Positions 9,382 through 20,088 are shown, counted from the first letter of the stretch. The stretch: DNA of 64,000 bases from Allobosea caraganae (GCF_003351345.1 NZ_QQTO01000020.1:124001-188000); one strand, 5' to 3'. Notes: generated from the sequence alone by a model not told the origin. A program made the numbers and translations.

Positions 9382-10269
9382 ATGCCGACCTACGCCTACG
9401 AGACCGTCGACGTCTTCACCAGCAGCCGCTTCGGCGGCAATCCGCTCGCGGTGTTCACAGATGCGCGCGGCATGTCGGACGCCGAGATGCAGTCGCTCGC
9501 GGCCGAGATGAACTATAGCGAGACCACCTTCGTGCTGCCTCCGGCCGATCCGGCCCATACGGCGCGCGTCCGCATCTTTCACCGCACGGCGGAAATGCCC
9601 TTCGCCGGCCATCCCAATGTCGGCACGGCCTGCGTGCTCGCTAGGCACGGCCGCGACAAGGACGGCGTGCTGCTGTTCGAGGAACTGGCCGGGCTGGTCG
9701 AGGTCAAGGTCGCGCGCGATGCCGCCGGCAACGTGACTGGCGCGACCATCGCCGCGCCGCAGCCGCTCTCGACGGGGATCGAGCTGCCGGCCGATGGCAT
9801 TGCGGCCTGCGTCGGCTTGGCTCCCGCCGATGTCGCGGTTTCCGCCCATAAGCCGATTCAGGCCTCGGTTGGCGTCAAGTTCGTGCTGGCCGAGGTCAGG
9901 GCCGAGGCGCTGGCTCGCGCACTGCCGGACATCACCGCCTATCGCACGCTCGAAGCGGCCCATCCGGCGCTGGAGAAGCGGCTCTCGCTGTTCATCTATG
10001 CCCGCGACGGCGCGACGATCAGGGCGCGCATGTTCGCGCCGCTGGCCGGTACCTGGGAAGACCCGGCGACCGGCTCGGCCAGCGCGACGCTTGCCGCGCT
10101 GCTGCTCAAGCTGGATGGCGGCGACAGCGCGCGGTTCGAGTTGACGCAGGGCGTCGAGATGGGCCGGCCGAGCCTCCTGAAGCTGACGGCGACGCGTGGC
10201 CCGGACGGCGTCCGCGCGACGGTCGGCGGGGCCTGCGTGCCGGTGTTCCGCGGCGAGGCGCTGCTTTAG
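9382..10269 (+). CDS. PhzF-family isomerase-like protein
   Basis: 295-residue protein with the two-lobed diaminopimelate-epimerase-like fold of the PhzF family. Landmarks are YETVDVFTSSRFGGNPLAVF at the N terminus, NYSETTFV with the glutamate that corresponds to the catalytic acid of PhzF, FAGHPNVGTA, and the C-terminal EDPATGSASATLA. Most members outside phenazine clusters have unknown substrates. ATG 9382 is preferred to an ATG four codons upstream. Its stop overlaps that of the convergent MmcQ/YjbR gene. Confidence 0.92.
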   Translation: MPTYAYETVDVFTSSRFGGNPLAVFTDARGMSDAEMQSLAAEMNYSETTFVLPPADPAHTARVRIFHRTAEMPFAGHPNVGTACVLARHGRDKDGVLLFEELAGLVEVKVARDAAGNVTGATIAAPQPLSTGIELPADGIAACVGLAPADVAVSAHKPIQASVGVKFVLAEVRAEALARALPDITAYRTLEAAHPALEKRLSLFIYARDGATIRARMFAPLAGTWEDPATGSASATLAALLLKLDGGDSARFELTQGVEMGRPSLLKLTATRGPDGVRATVGGACVPVFRGEALL

Positions 10270-10625
10270 CCGAGCTTCAGTTCCGCGCGCAGCTTCTTCG
10301 GCAGCTTGAGCGTGACGAGTCGATGGCTCTCGCGCAGATAGTCCTGAAAGGCGTCGTCCGGCATGCTCTCGTCGCTCTGGCGCTGGATCCAGCTCATGCC
10401 GCGCGAGGCGAGATAGGGAGCGGGACGCAGGCCGGTCAGCTCCTTCAGGATGTCGAAGGCCATCTGCGAGCATTTGAACGAGACTGAGAGCTCGTCGTCT
10501 ACATCGCAGCGGCCGATGGCGAAGACCTTGCCGCCGACCTTCCAGACATGCGCGCCGCCCCATTGCACGACATGGCTCGTCGCGGGGAGGGCAGCGCAGA
10601 AGGCGTTGTACTCGTCGAGGGTCAT
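10266..10625 (-). CDS. MmcQ/YjbR-family protein
   Basis: 119-residue protein of the MmcQ/YjbR (CyaY-like fold) family: short N-terminal helix MTLDEYNAFCAALPATS, then VQWGGAHVWKVGGKVFAIG and SFKCSQMAFDIL, ending in the helical HRLVTLKLPKKL. Members are often called DNA-binding on structural grounds, but their role is not established. It is followed ten bases further left-to-right by the Ldh-type gene on the same strand, so the two probably share a transcript. Confidence 0.88.
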   Translation of the reverse strand: MTLDEYNAFCAALPATSHVVQWGGAHVWKVGGKVFAIGRCDVDDELSVSFKCSQMAFDILKELTGLRPAPYLASRGMSWIQRQSDESMPDDAFQDYLRESHRLVTLKLPKKLRAELKLG

Positions 10626-10634
10626 CGCTCGCGA

Positions 10635-11708
10635 TCAGAACGACTCGGCATCGATGCCGAACCTTGCCGCAGCCGCGCTGATCTGCGCCCAGGTCTCATT
10701 GTCGAGCGGGATGCCGTCACGACCGCGCTCGATGCGCATGGTGCGCTCCTTGTCGCCGGGCGCGAGCACCGGGTCGGCCGGGTCCTGCGGCTCAGCGGCG
10801 CGGACGAAGGCGAGATAGCTCTCGATCCGGCTCTTGCGCAGCGCGGCATCGGGCTCCAGCCGCGCCGGATCGATCAGCACGCCGAAGAGCGAGTTGATGA
10901 TCCAGGTCTTCTGCGGCTTCTGGTCGATGCGGGCGGCGCCCATCAGCCCGGCCGAGAGCAGCTCGACGATCAGCGACAAGCCCGCGCCCTTGTGGTCGCC
11001 GAAGGGCAGCAGCGCGCCGAGCGGCAGGCCGGGAATCGCGTGCTGGAAGACATGGGCCGGGTCGGTGGTCGGGCGGCCCTCGCCATCGATGATGAAGCCG
11101 GGCGGCACCTGCACGCCCTTGTTGAGCGCGACGCGGGCCTTGCCATGGGCCATGCGGCTGGTGGCGAAGTCGAGGATGATGGGATCGTTCTCCGGCACGG
11201 GGATGCCGATCGCGTGCGGGTTGGTGCCGAAGCGCGCCTGCTTGGCGGCATGGGGCGCGACGATCGGCGGGCGGCCGGCGACGTTGACCCAGAAGAACGA
11301 GATCAGCCCCGCCGCGGCCGCGATCTCCGCGTAATGGCCGATGCGGCCGATATGGTGCGCGTCGAGCAGGTTGAGGATGGCGACGCCGCCGGCCTGGGCC
11401 ATGGTGACGGCCTGGCGCACGGCATTGCGCGCCGTCGGCTGCCCCAACGCGACATTGCCGTCGACGATCAGGAAGGGGGCGGCCTCGACACGGACTTTCC
11501 CCTTTGATTCAGGCTTGAGGTTGCCGTCCGCCAGCGCGTTGAAATAGAGCGGCAGCATGCCGATGCCGTGGCTGTCATGGCCGCTGAGATTGGCGAGCAC
11601 GACATGGTGCGCGGTCTCCTGCGCCTCGTCTTCGGTCCAGCCGGCCTTGAGGATCATCTGATGGGCAAGCGCGCGGAGCGCTTCGGGGCGGTGCAGGCGA
11701 TAGCTCAT
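10635..11708 (-). CDS. Ldh-family (malate/L-lactate dehydrogenase type 2) oxidoreductase
   Basis: 357-residue NAD(P)-dependent dehydrogenase of the type-2 malate/lactate/ureidoglycolate dehydrogenase family, which reduces or oxidises 2-oxo/2-hydroxy acids. Conserved pieces are NLSGHDSHGIGMLP near residue 45 with the active-site histidine, VDGNVALGQPTARNAV, HHIGRIGHYAEIAA, and GTNPHAIGIPVPENDPIILDFATS. Sequence alone does not settle the substrate. It is the first gene of a two-gene unit with the MmcQ/YjbR gene. Confidence 0.9.
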   Translation of the reverse strand: MSYRLHRPEALRALAHQMILKAGWTEDEAQETAHHVVLANLSGHDSHGIGMLPLYFNALADGNLKPESKGKVRVEAAPFLIVDGNVALGQPTARNAVRQAVTMAQAGGVAILNLLDAHHIGRIGHYAEIAAAAGLISFFWVNVAGRPPIVAPHAAKQARFGTNPHAIGIPVPENDPIILDFATSRMAHGKARVALNKGVQVPPGFIIDGEGRPTTDPAHVFQHAIPGLPLGALLPFGDHKGAGLSLIVELLSAGLMGAARIDQKPQKTWIINSLFGVLIDPARLEPDAALRKSRIESYLAFVRAAEPQDPADPVLAPGDKERTMRIERGRDGIPLDNETWAQISAAAARFGIDAESF

Positions 11709-11890
11709 GTCGTCGGATCAAATCTCTTCGGGGACTGCCAGAGTGCATGAGCCGGCCGGTCATGCAATGCGCAGTGCGATATTCGCAGGTGCGCGCCGCA
11801 GCATCTCGACCTTCGGCCCGGCAGTCCCTATGTTATGCGAAGCAATCCTGGTTCATCGGACCTTGAATCCGATCGAGGAAGGACAAGAGG

Positions 11891-12286
11891 ATGTTTTCGA
11901 TTCCGGGCCTGAAGGTCGTTTCGCTGACGGATGCAGCCGCAACGCGCATTCGCGAGATCATGGCGCAATCGGCGCTCGACAACCCCGACGCTCCGGCGCT
12001 CGGCCTGCGGGTCGGCGTCAAGAAGGGCGGCTGCGCCGGCATGGAGTACACCTTCGAGGTCGCGCGCGAGACCAGCAAGGGCGACGAGCTCGTCACCGAG
12101 AAGGACGCGACGGTGATCGTCGACGCCAAGGCGGTGCTGTTCCTGCTCGGCACCGAGCTCGACTTCAAGACCGACCGCTTCGCCTCGACCTTCGTCTTCA
12201 ACAACCCGAACCAGGTCTCGGCCTGCGGCTGCGGCGAATCGGTCGAGATCAAGCCGCGCGCCGAGAGCGCGCTGGCGGCGCAATAA
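11891..12286 (+). CDS. sufA: A-type Fe-S carrier (HesB/IscA/SufA family)
   Basis: 131-residue A-type carrier that accepts and passes on Fe-S clusters. The three ligand cysteines are in KKGGCAGMEY and the C-terminal SACGCGESV. An extra 12-residue N-terminal stretch precedes the usual start. In many relatives this gene follows sufT directly. Here 2.6 kb with phzF, mmcQ and ldh genes separates them and this gene has its own leader region. The symbol sufA is assigned by context and family; iscA or erpA cannot be excluded. Confidence 0.9.
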   Translation: MFSIPGLKVVSLTDAAATRIREIMAQSALDNPDAPALGLRVGVKKGGCAGMEYTFEVARETSKGDELVTEKDATVIVDAKAVLFLLGTELDFKTDRFASTFVFNNPNQVSACGCGESVEIKPRAESALAAQ

Positions 12287-12316
12287 GATTGGTATCCTAA
12301 CCGCCCATTTGGACCC

Positions 12317-12422
12317 TCAGCCCTCATCCTGAGGAGCGCGAAGCGCGTCTCGAAGGATGCTCCAGCGCGCACTGAAACATCCTTCGAGACGCCGCTTTGC
12401 GGCTCCTCAGGATGAGGGCTGA
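12317..12422. repeat. Long imperfect hairpin, repeat family R3 / bidirectional terminator
   Basis: A 106-base inverted repeat whose arms both contain TCAGCCCTCATCCTGAGGAG and its complement, together with CTCGAAGGATG / CATCCTTCGAG. The mismatched part between lies near GCGAAGCGCG / CGCTTTGCGG. Elements with the CCTCATCCTGAGGAGC core are widespread between genes of Bradyrhizobium and its relatives. It sits between the convergent Fe-S carrier and diguanylate cyclase genes, fitting a shared terminator. Confidence 0.75.
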
Positions 12423-12443
12423 CGGAGACGCAGCCGTCACCGC

Positions 12444-13502
12444 TCAGGCGACGCGGCTCGTCGACTCGAGCGCCTCTTCGGTAACGGTGCGATTGCGGCC
12501 GTCGCGCTTGGCCTGCATCAGGGCCTGGTCGGCGCGGTCGACGATCGAGCCGGCCGTGTCGCCGCGATGATAGACGGCGACGCCGAGCGAGATCGTGATG
12601 CGGCCGAGGTTCTCGTTGGTCGAGCGCTTGACCAGTTCCCGCGTCAGCAGCGCCTGGCGCACGGTCTCGGCGCCGAACTTGCCGGCGACGATATCGGCCT
12701 CGGGCAGGATGATGGCGAATTCCTCGCCGCCGAAGCGGGTGATGATCGCCTTGTCCTTGAACTTGTCCTTCATCGTGCGCGCGACGAGGCGCAGCACCTG
12801 ATCGCCGGTCAGGTGACCATGCGTGTCGTTGAAGGTCTTGAAGAAGTCGATATCGGCCATGACCAGCGCGAAGGGCTCGCGGCGCAAGGTGGTCTGGTCG
12901 ATCGACTTCTGCAGCATCTCCTCGAAATGGCGGCGGTTGGCGAGGCCGGTCAGCGGATCGGTCAGCGCCTCGGCGCGGGTCGATTCCAGCGCCTCGCGCA
13001 AATGCCGGATCTCGTTCGAGCTGTCGCGCAGCTGGCCTTCGAGCTGCGTCTTGCGGGTGACCTCCTCCCGCGTCGACATCACCAGCGCCTCGACCCATTC
13101 GCGCAGGCGCTGCCGGTCGGCCGGGGGCGGGACCTCGTCGGACATGGCGGCCAGGCGGCCATGGTAGCGCTCGCTCGAATCGAGCGCCTGGTTGACCAGG
13201 TTCATCAACCCGTCGATCTCGCCGAGAACCTGCAGGCTGGTGCGCTCGGCCTGGCGGGCGAGGCGCTCGGTGCCGATGAAGCGGTCGTAGAGCGCGTCGA
13301 TATCGGCGAGCCCGACCTTGCCCTCGCTGGCGGCGATGATCGCGTTCATCTGCATGCTCAGCGCCGGCATCTCGCCGCTCAGATGCGCATACCAGACCTC
13401 GAAAGCGCGGGGATAGCCGGGCGAGCCATGCTGGCGCATGGCGCCCACGACGCGATCGGCAAGCTCGATCGTCTGAAGGGATGCTTGTGCCTGCTCGCTC
13501 AT
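12444..13502 (-). CDS. GGDEF-domain diguanylate cyclase
   Basis: 352-residue protein. The N-terminal ~175 residues are helical and end in a probable coiled coil (TRKTQLEGQLRDSSNEIRHL) that leads into a GGDEF domain with the intact active-site motif FGGEEF and the upstream ALTDPLTGLANRRHFEE. It should make cyclic-di-GMP from two GTP. The usual RxxD inhibitory site five residues before GGEEF reads KDKA, so product inhibition through that site is probably absent. No membrane segment or known sensor domain is seen. The start ATG 13502 (MSEQAQASLQTIEL) is chosen over a longer frame. Confidence 0.92.
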   Translation of the reverse strand: MSEQAQASLQTIELADRVVGAMRQHGSPGYPRAFEVWYAHLSGEMPALSMQMNAIIAASEGKVGLADIDALYDRFIGTERLARQAERTSLQVLGEIDGLMNLVNQALDSSERYHGRLAAMSDEVPPPADRQRLREWVEALVMSTREEVTRKTQLEGQLRDSSNEIRHLREALESTRAEALTDPLTGLANRRHFEEMLQKSIDQTTLRREPFALVMADIDFFKTFNDTHGHLTGDQVLRLVARTMKDKFKDKAIITRFGGEEFAIILPEADIVAGKFGAETVRQALLTRELVKRSTNENLGRITISLGVAVYHRGDTAGSIVDRADQALMQAKRDGRNRTVTEEALESTSRVA

Positions 13503-13790
13503 CGACAACGCCCGACCGCCCCGGAGCCGGCGACGCCGGTCCTGGCCCTTGTGAATCGAAGCGGGACATCCTGTCCGTCGTGACGGTGGCAAGCGCCCCG
13601 GCGCGGCCAGCATTCCTGCTAACCACCTGGGGACTTTCAACGAATTAAATTAAGATATCGTAAGGTCAACCGACGTTGAGCCCGGCGCCGAAAGACGCGA
13701 AGCGGTTTTCGGACGAGATTATGCCCGCGCTCTTCAGTCGAGAGACAATCCAGACGTCAAAAGGGGCCGCGTGGCGGCTCCCCCTTGAGG
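13503..13790. other. Intergenic region upstream of the diguanylate cyclase gene
   Basis: No gene is supported here. The A/T-rich stretch around 13635-13665 is the likely promoter region of the leftward diguanylate cyclase gene. The remainder precedes the stop of the helicase gene, which reads in the same direction. Confidence 0.4.
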
Positions 13791-15353
<1,563 letters not shown>

Positions 15354-15692
15354 CGAGGGTTGCGCTCTTCAAGGGTCGGTTGCACGTGGCGGGATGACCT
15401 ATCAACCGCGACGTTGGCGCGACTTCTCGTTCCTGCGCGCCTTCGGACCCCTGTGCAATGCAGAAAAAGTGGGGCGAAGTCAATAAACTAGACCGCCAAT
15501 GCAGCATTGCAGCCCTGTTGCCATGGCAGGTGACCCGGTTGATCGCGTCTCGCGCGAGCACGATCTTCGGCAACTGCCCTCGGATAAGGCAGTCGCAGGG
15601 GGAAGCCGGCCCGCCTGGCCTTGTCCGCGAGCACCAACTCACCCATCACTGCGGACCATGCCATGCCGCGCAACGAGGACGGAAACGTCGCC

Positions 15693-16388
15693 ATGTCCGA
15701 ACCGCTTGTCCTGATCCCCGGCCTCAGCTGCACGGCCGCGCTCTACGGCCCGCAATGGCCGGCTTTGGCGCCCGGGCGAATGATCGTCGTTGCCGACCAT
15801 GCGCGGGATGAGAGCCTAGGCCCTATCGCGAAGCGCCTGCTTGCCGCGGCGCCCGAGCGCTTCGCGCTCTGCGGGCTGTCGATGGGCGGCTATGTCGCCT
15901 TCGAGGTGATGCGGCAGGCGCCGGAGCGCGTGACCAGGCTGGCGCTGCTCGACACAAGCGCGAAGCCGGCGACGCCGGAGACCAACACGCCGCGCGAGCA
16001 GATGATCGCGCTGGCGGAGAAGGGCGCCTTCGACAACGTCACGACCCTGCTCTGGCAAAGGCTGGTGGCAGCACACCGGCTGACCGACGAGCCCTTGCGG
16101 CTGCTGGTCCGGCAAATGGCCGAGGATATCGGGCCGGAGGGCTTCATCCGCCAGCAGCACGCGATCATGGGCCGGCCGGATTCTCGCCCCGGCCTTGGCG
16201 GCATCTCGGTGCCGACGCTGGTGCTGGTCGGCGAGGAGGACGCCATTACGCCCGTCGCCGAGGCGCAAGAGATGGCTGAGGGAATCGGGGCGAAGGCAAA
16301 GCTCGTGGTGGTGCCGGGCAGCGGACATCTCTCGACGCTGGAGAAGCCGGAGGTGCTGACGCAGGAACTGCTGGCGTGGCTGGGCTAG
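15693..16388 (+). CDS. Alpha/beta hydrolase
   Basis: 231-residue hydrolase with LVLIPGLSCTAALYGPQW at the N terminus, nucleophile elbow CGLSMGGYVAFE, acid in VGEEDAITPVAEAQ and catalytic histidine in GSGHLSTLEKPE. It has no signal peptide. Substrate unknown. Start uncertain: ATG 15693 begins at the conserved core and has a weak GAGG upstream, while an in-frame ATG at 15663 would add ten residues. The stop TAG is also the first three bases of repeat R2. Confidence 0.85.
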   Translation: MSEPLVLIPGLSCTAALYGPQWPALAPGRMIVVADHARDESLGPIAKRLLAAAPERFALCGLSMGGYVAFEVMRQAPERVTRLALLDTSAKPATPETNTPREQMIALAEKGAFDNVTTLLWQRLVAAHRLTDEPLRLLVRQMAEDIGPEGFIRQQHAIMGRPDSRPGLGGISVPTLVLVGEEDAITPVAEAQEMAEGIGAKAKLVVVPGSGHLSTLEKPEVLTQELLAWLG

Positions 16389-16489
16389 ATCGCCGTGCGC
16401 CCTTTCGGACGCAAGACTGCGATATAAGTCTTTGTTATTTCATCTGATTTTTCGAAAGCCGGATTCCGCTTTCTGGTCCGATGCTCTAG
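16388..16489. repeat. Intergenic palindromic repeat, family R2, copy 1
   Basis: A ~100-base element shared with 31379-31478: GATCGCCGTGCG at one end, CCGATGCTCTAG at the other, and in between a hairpin with arms GAAAGC/GCTTTC. The second copy has arms CGAAAA/TTTTCG, so both strands of the stem changed together. The element fills the gap between two convergent genes and contributes bases to both stop codons. Confidence 0.8.
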
Positions 16490-16746
16490 CGCGGCAGGAC
16501 GCAGGGGTCGAGCCTGGTCTCGTTGGCGCTCTTGCGGATCGAGCCGGTGACGAGCGGGTCGATCGGCTGGCCCTTCGAGGCCGCGCCTGCGACCTGGGTC
16601 AGGCGCTCGCTGTCGAAGCGCTCGGTCTGCGACGAGACGAAATTGGCGGCGATGACCGAGAGGAAGGCGATGGCGGCGCCCGCCTTGGCGACATCGGCGA
16701 CCATGGTGCCGCGCTCGTTCTTCCAGAAATGCTTGATGAGGTGCAT
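16486..16746 (-). CDS. Small single-helix protein of unknown function
   Basis: 86 residues with one hydrophobic segment (about 20-40, AGAAIAFLSVIAANFVS) after a charged start (MHLIKHFWKNERGTMVADV). The K-N-E-x-G then hydrophobic layout faintly recalls Flp-type pilin precursors, but the Glu-Tyr expected after the processing site is absent, so that is only a resemblance. The C-terminal part is polar with a single cysteine. It stands alone, and its TAG stop lies in the R2 repeat. Confidence 0.65.
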   Translation of the reverse strand: MHLIKHFWKNERGTMVADVAKAGAAIAFLSVIAANFVSSQTERFDSERLTQVAGAASKGQPIDPLVTGSIRKSANETRLDPCVLPR

Positions 16747-16863
16747 GCGACAGCCCGCCTTGACTGAGCGCGAAGGCGCCCTTGCCAGCAGAATGCACGC
16801 GCTGCGGTAAAAGGACGGTTAGCGAATGCTTGACGTGATCTGTCACATTGCGTGGATCGATCG

Positions 16864-17811
16864 TCAGGACGAAGCTTTCACCGGTGCGGCGACGGCATCG
16901 CCGTTGAGCCGCGCACGGTTGTCGCGGAAGACTTTCTGCAAGGCCTTGAGCACCGCCAGCACGGCGGGGCGCTGCCGCGAGACTTCGTGCGAGACCAGGA
17001 AGATCTCGTCGGCCGTCTCGGGCGGCGGCGGCTCCAGGCGCAACAGGGCCTCGTCGGCATCAGCCATGAAGCAGGGCGCCATCGAGACCGCGCCGGCCGA
17101 GCGGATGCTCTCGTAGCGCGCGGCGGAATCGCCGACGCGAGCCGCGATCGGCCGGCCGGCCGCCCAGCGCCGGATATGCTCGTCGATGCGCGAGGAGACC
17201 TCGCGGTTGACGGAGATGATCGGCGCGCTCAGCGGATCGACGTCGCGGCGGACATAGAGCGCCTGGACCAGTCGGCCGACCCTCTGGCTGTAGTGGCCGC
17301 TCTCCTGCGGCGGCTTGTGCATGCGCACGGCGATGTCGGCATCGCCGCGGGCGATGTCGAGCCGGTCGCGCGTGCTGATGATGACAATCTCAACGCCGGC
17401 GGCGGCCGAGATCACCGTGGCGTTCATGGTGAGGAACAGGCTGATCGAGGTCGTGGCGGTGATCCGGACCGGCGCGTCGTCGGCCGCGCGCGCTGCCTTC
17501 GCCCGGCTCATGAAGCGATCGACGCGTGCAGCGATCTCGGCCGCGTCGCCCGCGAGCGCCGTGCCCGCCTCCGTCAGGATCAGGCGGTTGGCGGTGCGGC
17601 GGAACAGAGGGACGCCGAGCTTCGCCTCGAAGGCCTTGAGCCGGCGGGCGAGCGTCGCCTCGCTCAGCCCGAGCGCCAGCGCCGCCACGGCCAACGCCCC
17701 GTGGACGGCGACGGCGTGGAAGATGGCGATGTCGTCCCAGTCGGCTGGCGCCAGGTCGGGCCGGCGTCGAGATGAAGCGGAAGCAGGCTGCCCCATGCGA
17801 TCAGCGGCCAT
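16864..17811 (-). CDS. LysR-family transcriptional regulator
   Basis: 315-residue regulator. The winged HTH lies at about residues 25-85 (DIAIFHAVAVHGALAVAALALGLSEATLARRLKAFEAKLG), followed by a LysR substrate-binding domain that looks somewhat diverged. An extended, polar N-terminal ~20 residues precede the HTH. No divergent structural gene adjoins it, since the next gene upstream is the end of parE on the same strand. The target is unknown. Confidence 0.87.
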   Translation of the reverse strand: MAADRMGQPASASSRRRPDLAPADWDDIAIFHAVAVHGALAVAALALGLSEATLARRLKAFEAKLGVPLFRRTANRLILTEAGTALAGDAAEIAARVDRFMSRAKAARAADDAPVRITATTSISLFLTMNATVISAAAGVEIVIISTRDRLDIARGDADIAVRMHKPPQESGHYSQRVGRLVQALYVRRDVDPLSAPIISVNREVSSRIDEHIRRWAAGRPIAARVGDSAARYESIRSAGAVSMAPCFMADADEALLRLEPPPPETADEIFLVSHEVSRQRPAVLAVLKALQKVFRDNRARLNGDAVAAPVKASS

Positions 17812-17997
17812 TGCTGCGGCGGGACACGGGCCCAGTTATCGGCATCATGGCAGGGGTCGTTCGGGCGATGGCGGGTTCTCTTCGGCATGGGGGCAGGTTG
17901 CCCGCGCCGCCCGCTGCTGGCAGCCCGCCGGAATTGCGGGCGAGGCCGACAAAATTGAAGGGGTGGCGCGCCCGGAACGAACGGGCGCCGCCTGCCG

Positions 17998-20088
17998 TCA
18001 CAGGTCGATCAGCTCGCCGGCGAAGGCGGCCCGCTCCTGGATGAAGAGGAAGCGCGCCTCGGGCTTGTTGCCCATCAGCCGCTCGACCACGTCGGCCGTC
18101 TCTTCCTTGGCCTCATGATCGACCATGACCTTGAGCAGGATGCGCTTGGCCGGGTCCATCGTGGTTTCCTTGAGCTGGGCCGGCATCATCTCGCCCAGGC
18201 CCTTGAAGCGGCTGATCTCCGGCTTCTTGCCCTTGAAGACGCTTTCGATCAGCTCGTCCTTATGCGCGTCGTTGCGGGCATAGACGCTCTTGCCGCCATG
18301 CTGGAGCCGGTAGAGCGGCGGCACTGCGAGGTAGAGATGGCCCTTCTCGATCAGCCGCGGCATCTGGCGCCAGAAGAAGGTCACCAGCAGCGAGGCGATA
18401 TGGGCGCCGTCGACATCGGCGTCGGTCATGACGATGACCTTCTCGTAGCGCAGGTCGTCCTCGCGGAACTGGCTGCCGATGCCGCAGCCGAGCGCCAGGA
18501 TCAGGTCGGCGAGCTGCTGGTTGGCGTTGAGCTTGTCGCGCGTGGCGTTGGCGACGTTGAGGATCTTGCCGCGCAGCGGCAGGATCGCCTGCGTCGCGCG
18601 GTTGCGCGCCTGCTTGGCCGAGCCGCCGGCCGAATCGCCCTCGACGATGAAGATCTCGGAGCCGGCGGCGCCGGCCGAGCTGCAATCGGCGAGCTTGCCG
18701 GGCAGGCGCAGCTTGCGCGTCGCGGTCTTGCGCGAGACTTCCTTTTCGAGCCGGCGGCGCAGGCGCTCATCGGCCCGGTCGACCGACCAGTCGAGCAGGC
18801 GCAGCGCCTGCTGCGGCGAGGCGGCGAGCCAATGGTCAAAGGCGTCGCGCACCGCGTTCTCGACGATGCGGGCGGCCTCCAGCGTCGCGAGCTTGTCCTT
18901 GGTCTGGCCCTGGAACTCCGGCTCGCGGATGAAGACCGAGAGCATCGCGGCGCAGGTCGCCATGACGTCGTCGGAGGTGACCTGCGCCATGCGCTTGGAC
19001 TGGCCGATGCGCTCGGCATGGTCGCGCAGGCCGCGCAGCAGCGCGACGCGCAGACCCTGCTCATGCGTGCCGCCCTCGGGCGTCGGGATCGTGTTGCAGT
19101 AGGACGACGAGAAGCCGTCCTCGCCGGTCGCCAGCCAGGCGATCGCCCATTCCAGCGAGCCGTGGCCGCCATCCTTGGTGATCTTGCCGGCGAAGATCGG
19201 CTCGGCGACGAGGTCCTTGCCCTCGATCTCGCGGCCGAGATAGTCGCGCAGGCCGCCGGGGAATCGGAACACGGCCTCGGCCGCGACATCGCCCTCGGGC
19301 TTCAGCAGCGAAGGCGGGCAGGTCCAGCGGATCTCGACGCCGCCGAAGAGATAGGCCTTCGAGCGCGCCATGCGGAACAGGCGGGCAGGGGAGAGATGGG
19401 CGCCCTCGCCGAAGATCTGCGCGTCGGGATGGAAGAGCACCCGGGTGCCGCGACGGTTGGCGACGGGGCCGACCGTCTCCAGCGGGCCCATAGGCAGGCC
19501 GCGCGAGAAGATCTGGCGATAGAGCGTCTTGCCGCGCGCGACCTCGACCTCGAGCCGGTCCGAGAGGGCGTTGACGACGGAGATGCCGACGCCGTGCAGG
19601 CCGCCCGAGGTCTCATAGGCCTTGGAATCGAATTTACCGCCGGCATGGAGCGTCGTCATGATGACTTCGAGCGCCGACTTGCCGGGGAATTTCGGGTGCG
19701 GATCGACCGGGATGCCGCGGCCATTGTCGGTGACGGCGAGCGAGCCGTCCTCGAACATCTCGACATCGATGAAGGTGGCGTGGCCGGCGACGGCCTCGTC
19801 CATGGCGTTGTCGATCACCTCGGCGAAGAGATGGTGCAGCGCGCGCTCGTCGGTGCCGCCGATATACATGCCGGGACGACGGCGGACGGGCTCCAACCCC
19901 TCCAGCACCTCGATGGCGGAGGCGTCGTAGCCGGCCTCGGACAAGGTGCCGTTGCCGCGCGGCGTCGCGCCGTTGCCCGCGTTGGCCACTGGCTTGGCAG
20001 GCTGCGGCTGCTCGCGCTTCGGCGGCACGGCCGAAGGTCGCGGCGTGCTGCTTTCGTTCCCACCAAAAAGATCGCCGCTCTCAGCCAT
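17998..20088 (-). CDS. parE: DNA topoisomerase IV subunit B
   Basis: 696-residue ATPase subunit of topoisomerase IV, which unlinks replicated chromosomes. The GHKL ATPase domain shows VIDNAMDEAVAGHA, DNGRGIPVDPHP and GGLHGVGISVVNALS. The TOPRIM domain shows FIVEGDSAGGSAKQ and MTDADVDGAHI. The end GYVGFLFIQE-type segment is ARFLFIQERAAFAGELIDL. It has ParE rather than GyrB length, lacking the GyrB insert. The start is ATG 20088 (MAESGDLFGGN). A poorly conserved ~50-residue polar leader precedes the ATPase fold. Confidence 0.95.
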   Translation of the reverse strand: MAESGDLFGGNESSTPRPSAVPPKREQPQPAKPVANAGNGATPRGNGTLSEAGYDASAIEVLEGLEPVRRRPGMYIGGTDERALHHLFAEVIDNAMDEAVAGHATFIDVEMFEDGSLAVTDNGRGIPVDPHPKFPGKSALEVIMTTLHAGGKFDSKAYETSGGLHGVGISVVNALSDRLEVEVARGKTLYRQIFSRGLPMGPLETVGPVANRRGTRVLFHPDAQIFGEGAHLSPARLFRMARSKAYLFGGVEIRWTCPPSLLKPEGDVAAEAVFRFPGGLRDYLGREIEGKDLVAEPIFAGKITKDGGHGSLEWAIAWLATGEDGFSSSYCNTIPTPEGGTHEQGLRVALLRGLRDHAERIGQSKRMAQVTSDDVMATCAAMLSVFIREPEFQGQTKDKLATLEAARIVENAVRDAFDHWLAASPQQALRLLDWSVDRADERLRRRLEKEVSRKTATRKLRLPGKLADCSSAGAAGSEIFIVEGDSAGGSAKQARNRATQAILPLRGKILNVANATRDKLNANQQLADLILALGCGIGSQFREDDLRYEKVIVMTDADVDGAHIASLLVTFFWRQMPRLIEKGHLYLAVPPLYRLQHGGKSVYARNDAHKDELIESVFKGKKPEISRFKGLGEMMPAQLKETTMDPAKRILLKVMVDHEAKEETADVVERLMGNKPEARFLFIQERAAFAGELIDL

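Noticed and set aside
16486..16746. A Flp-type pilin gene
   Set aside because: The prepilin processing context lacks the expected Glu and Tyr after the glycine, and no tad/cpa genes are near.
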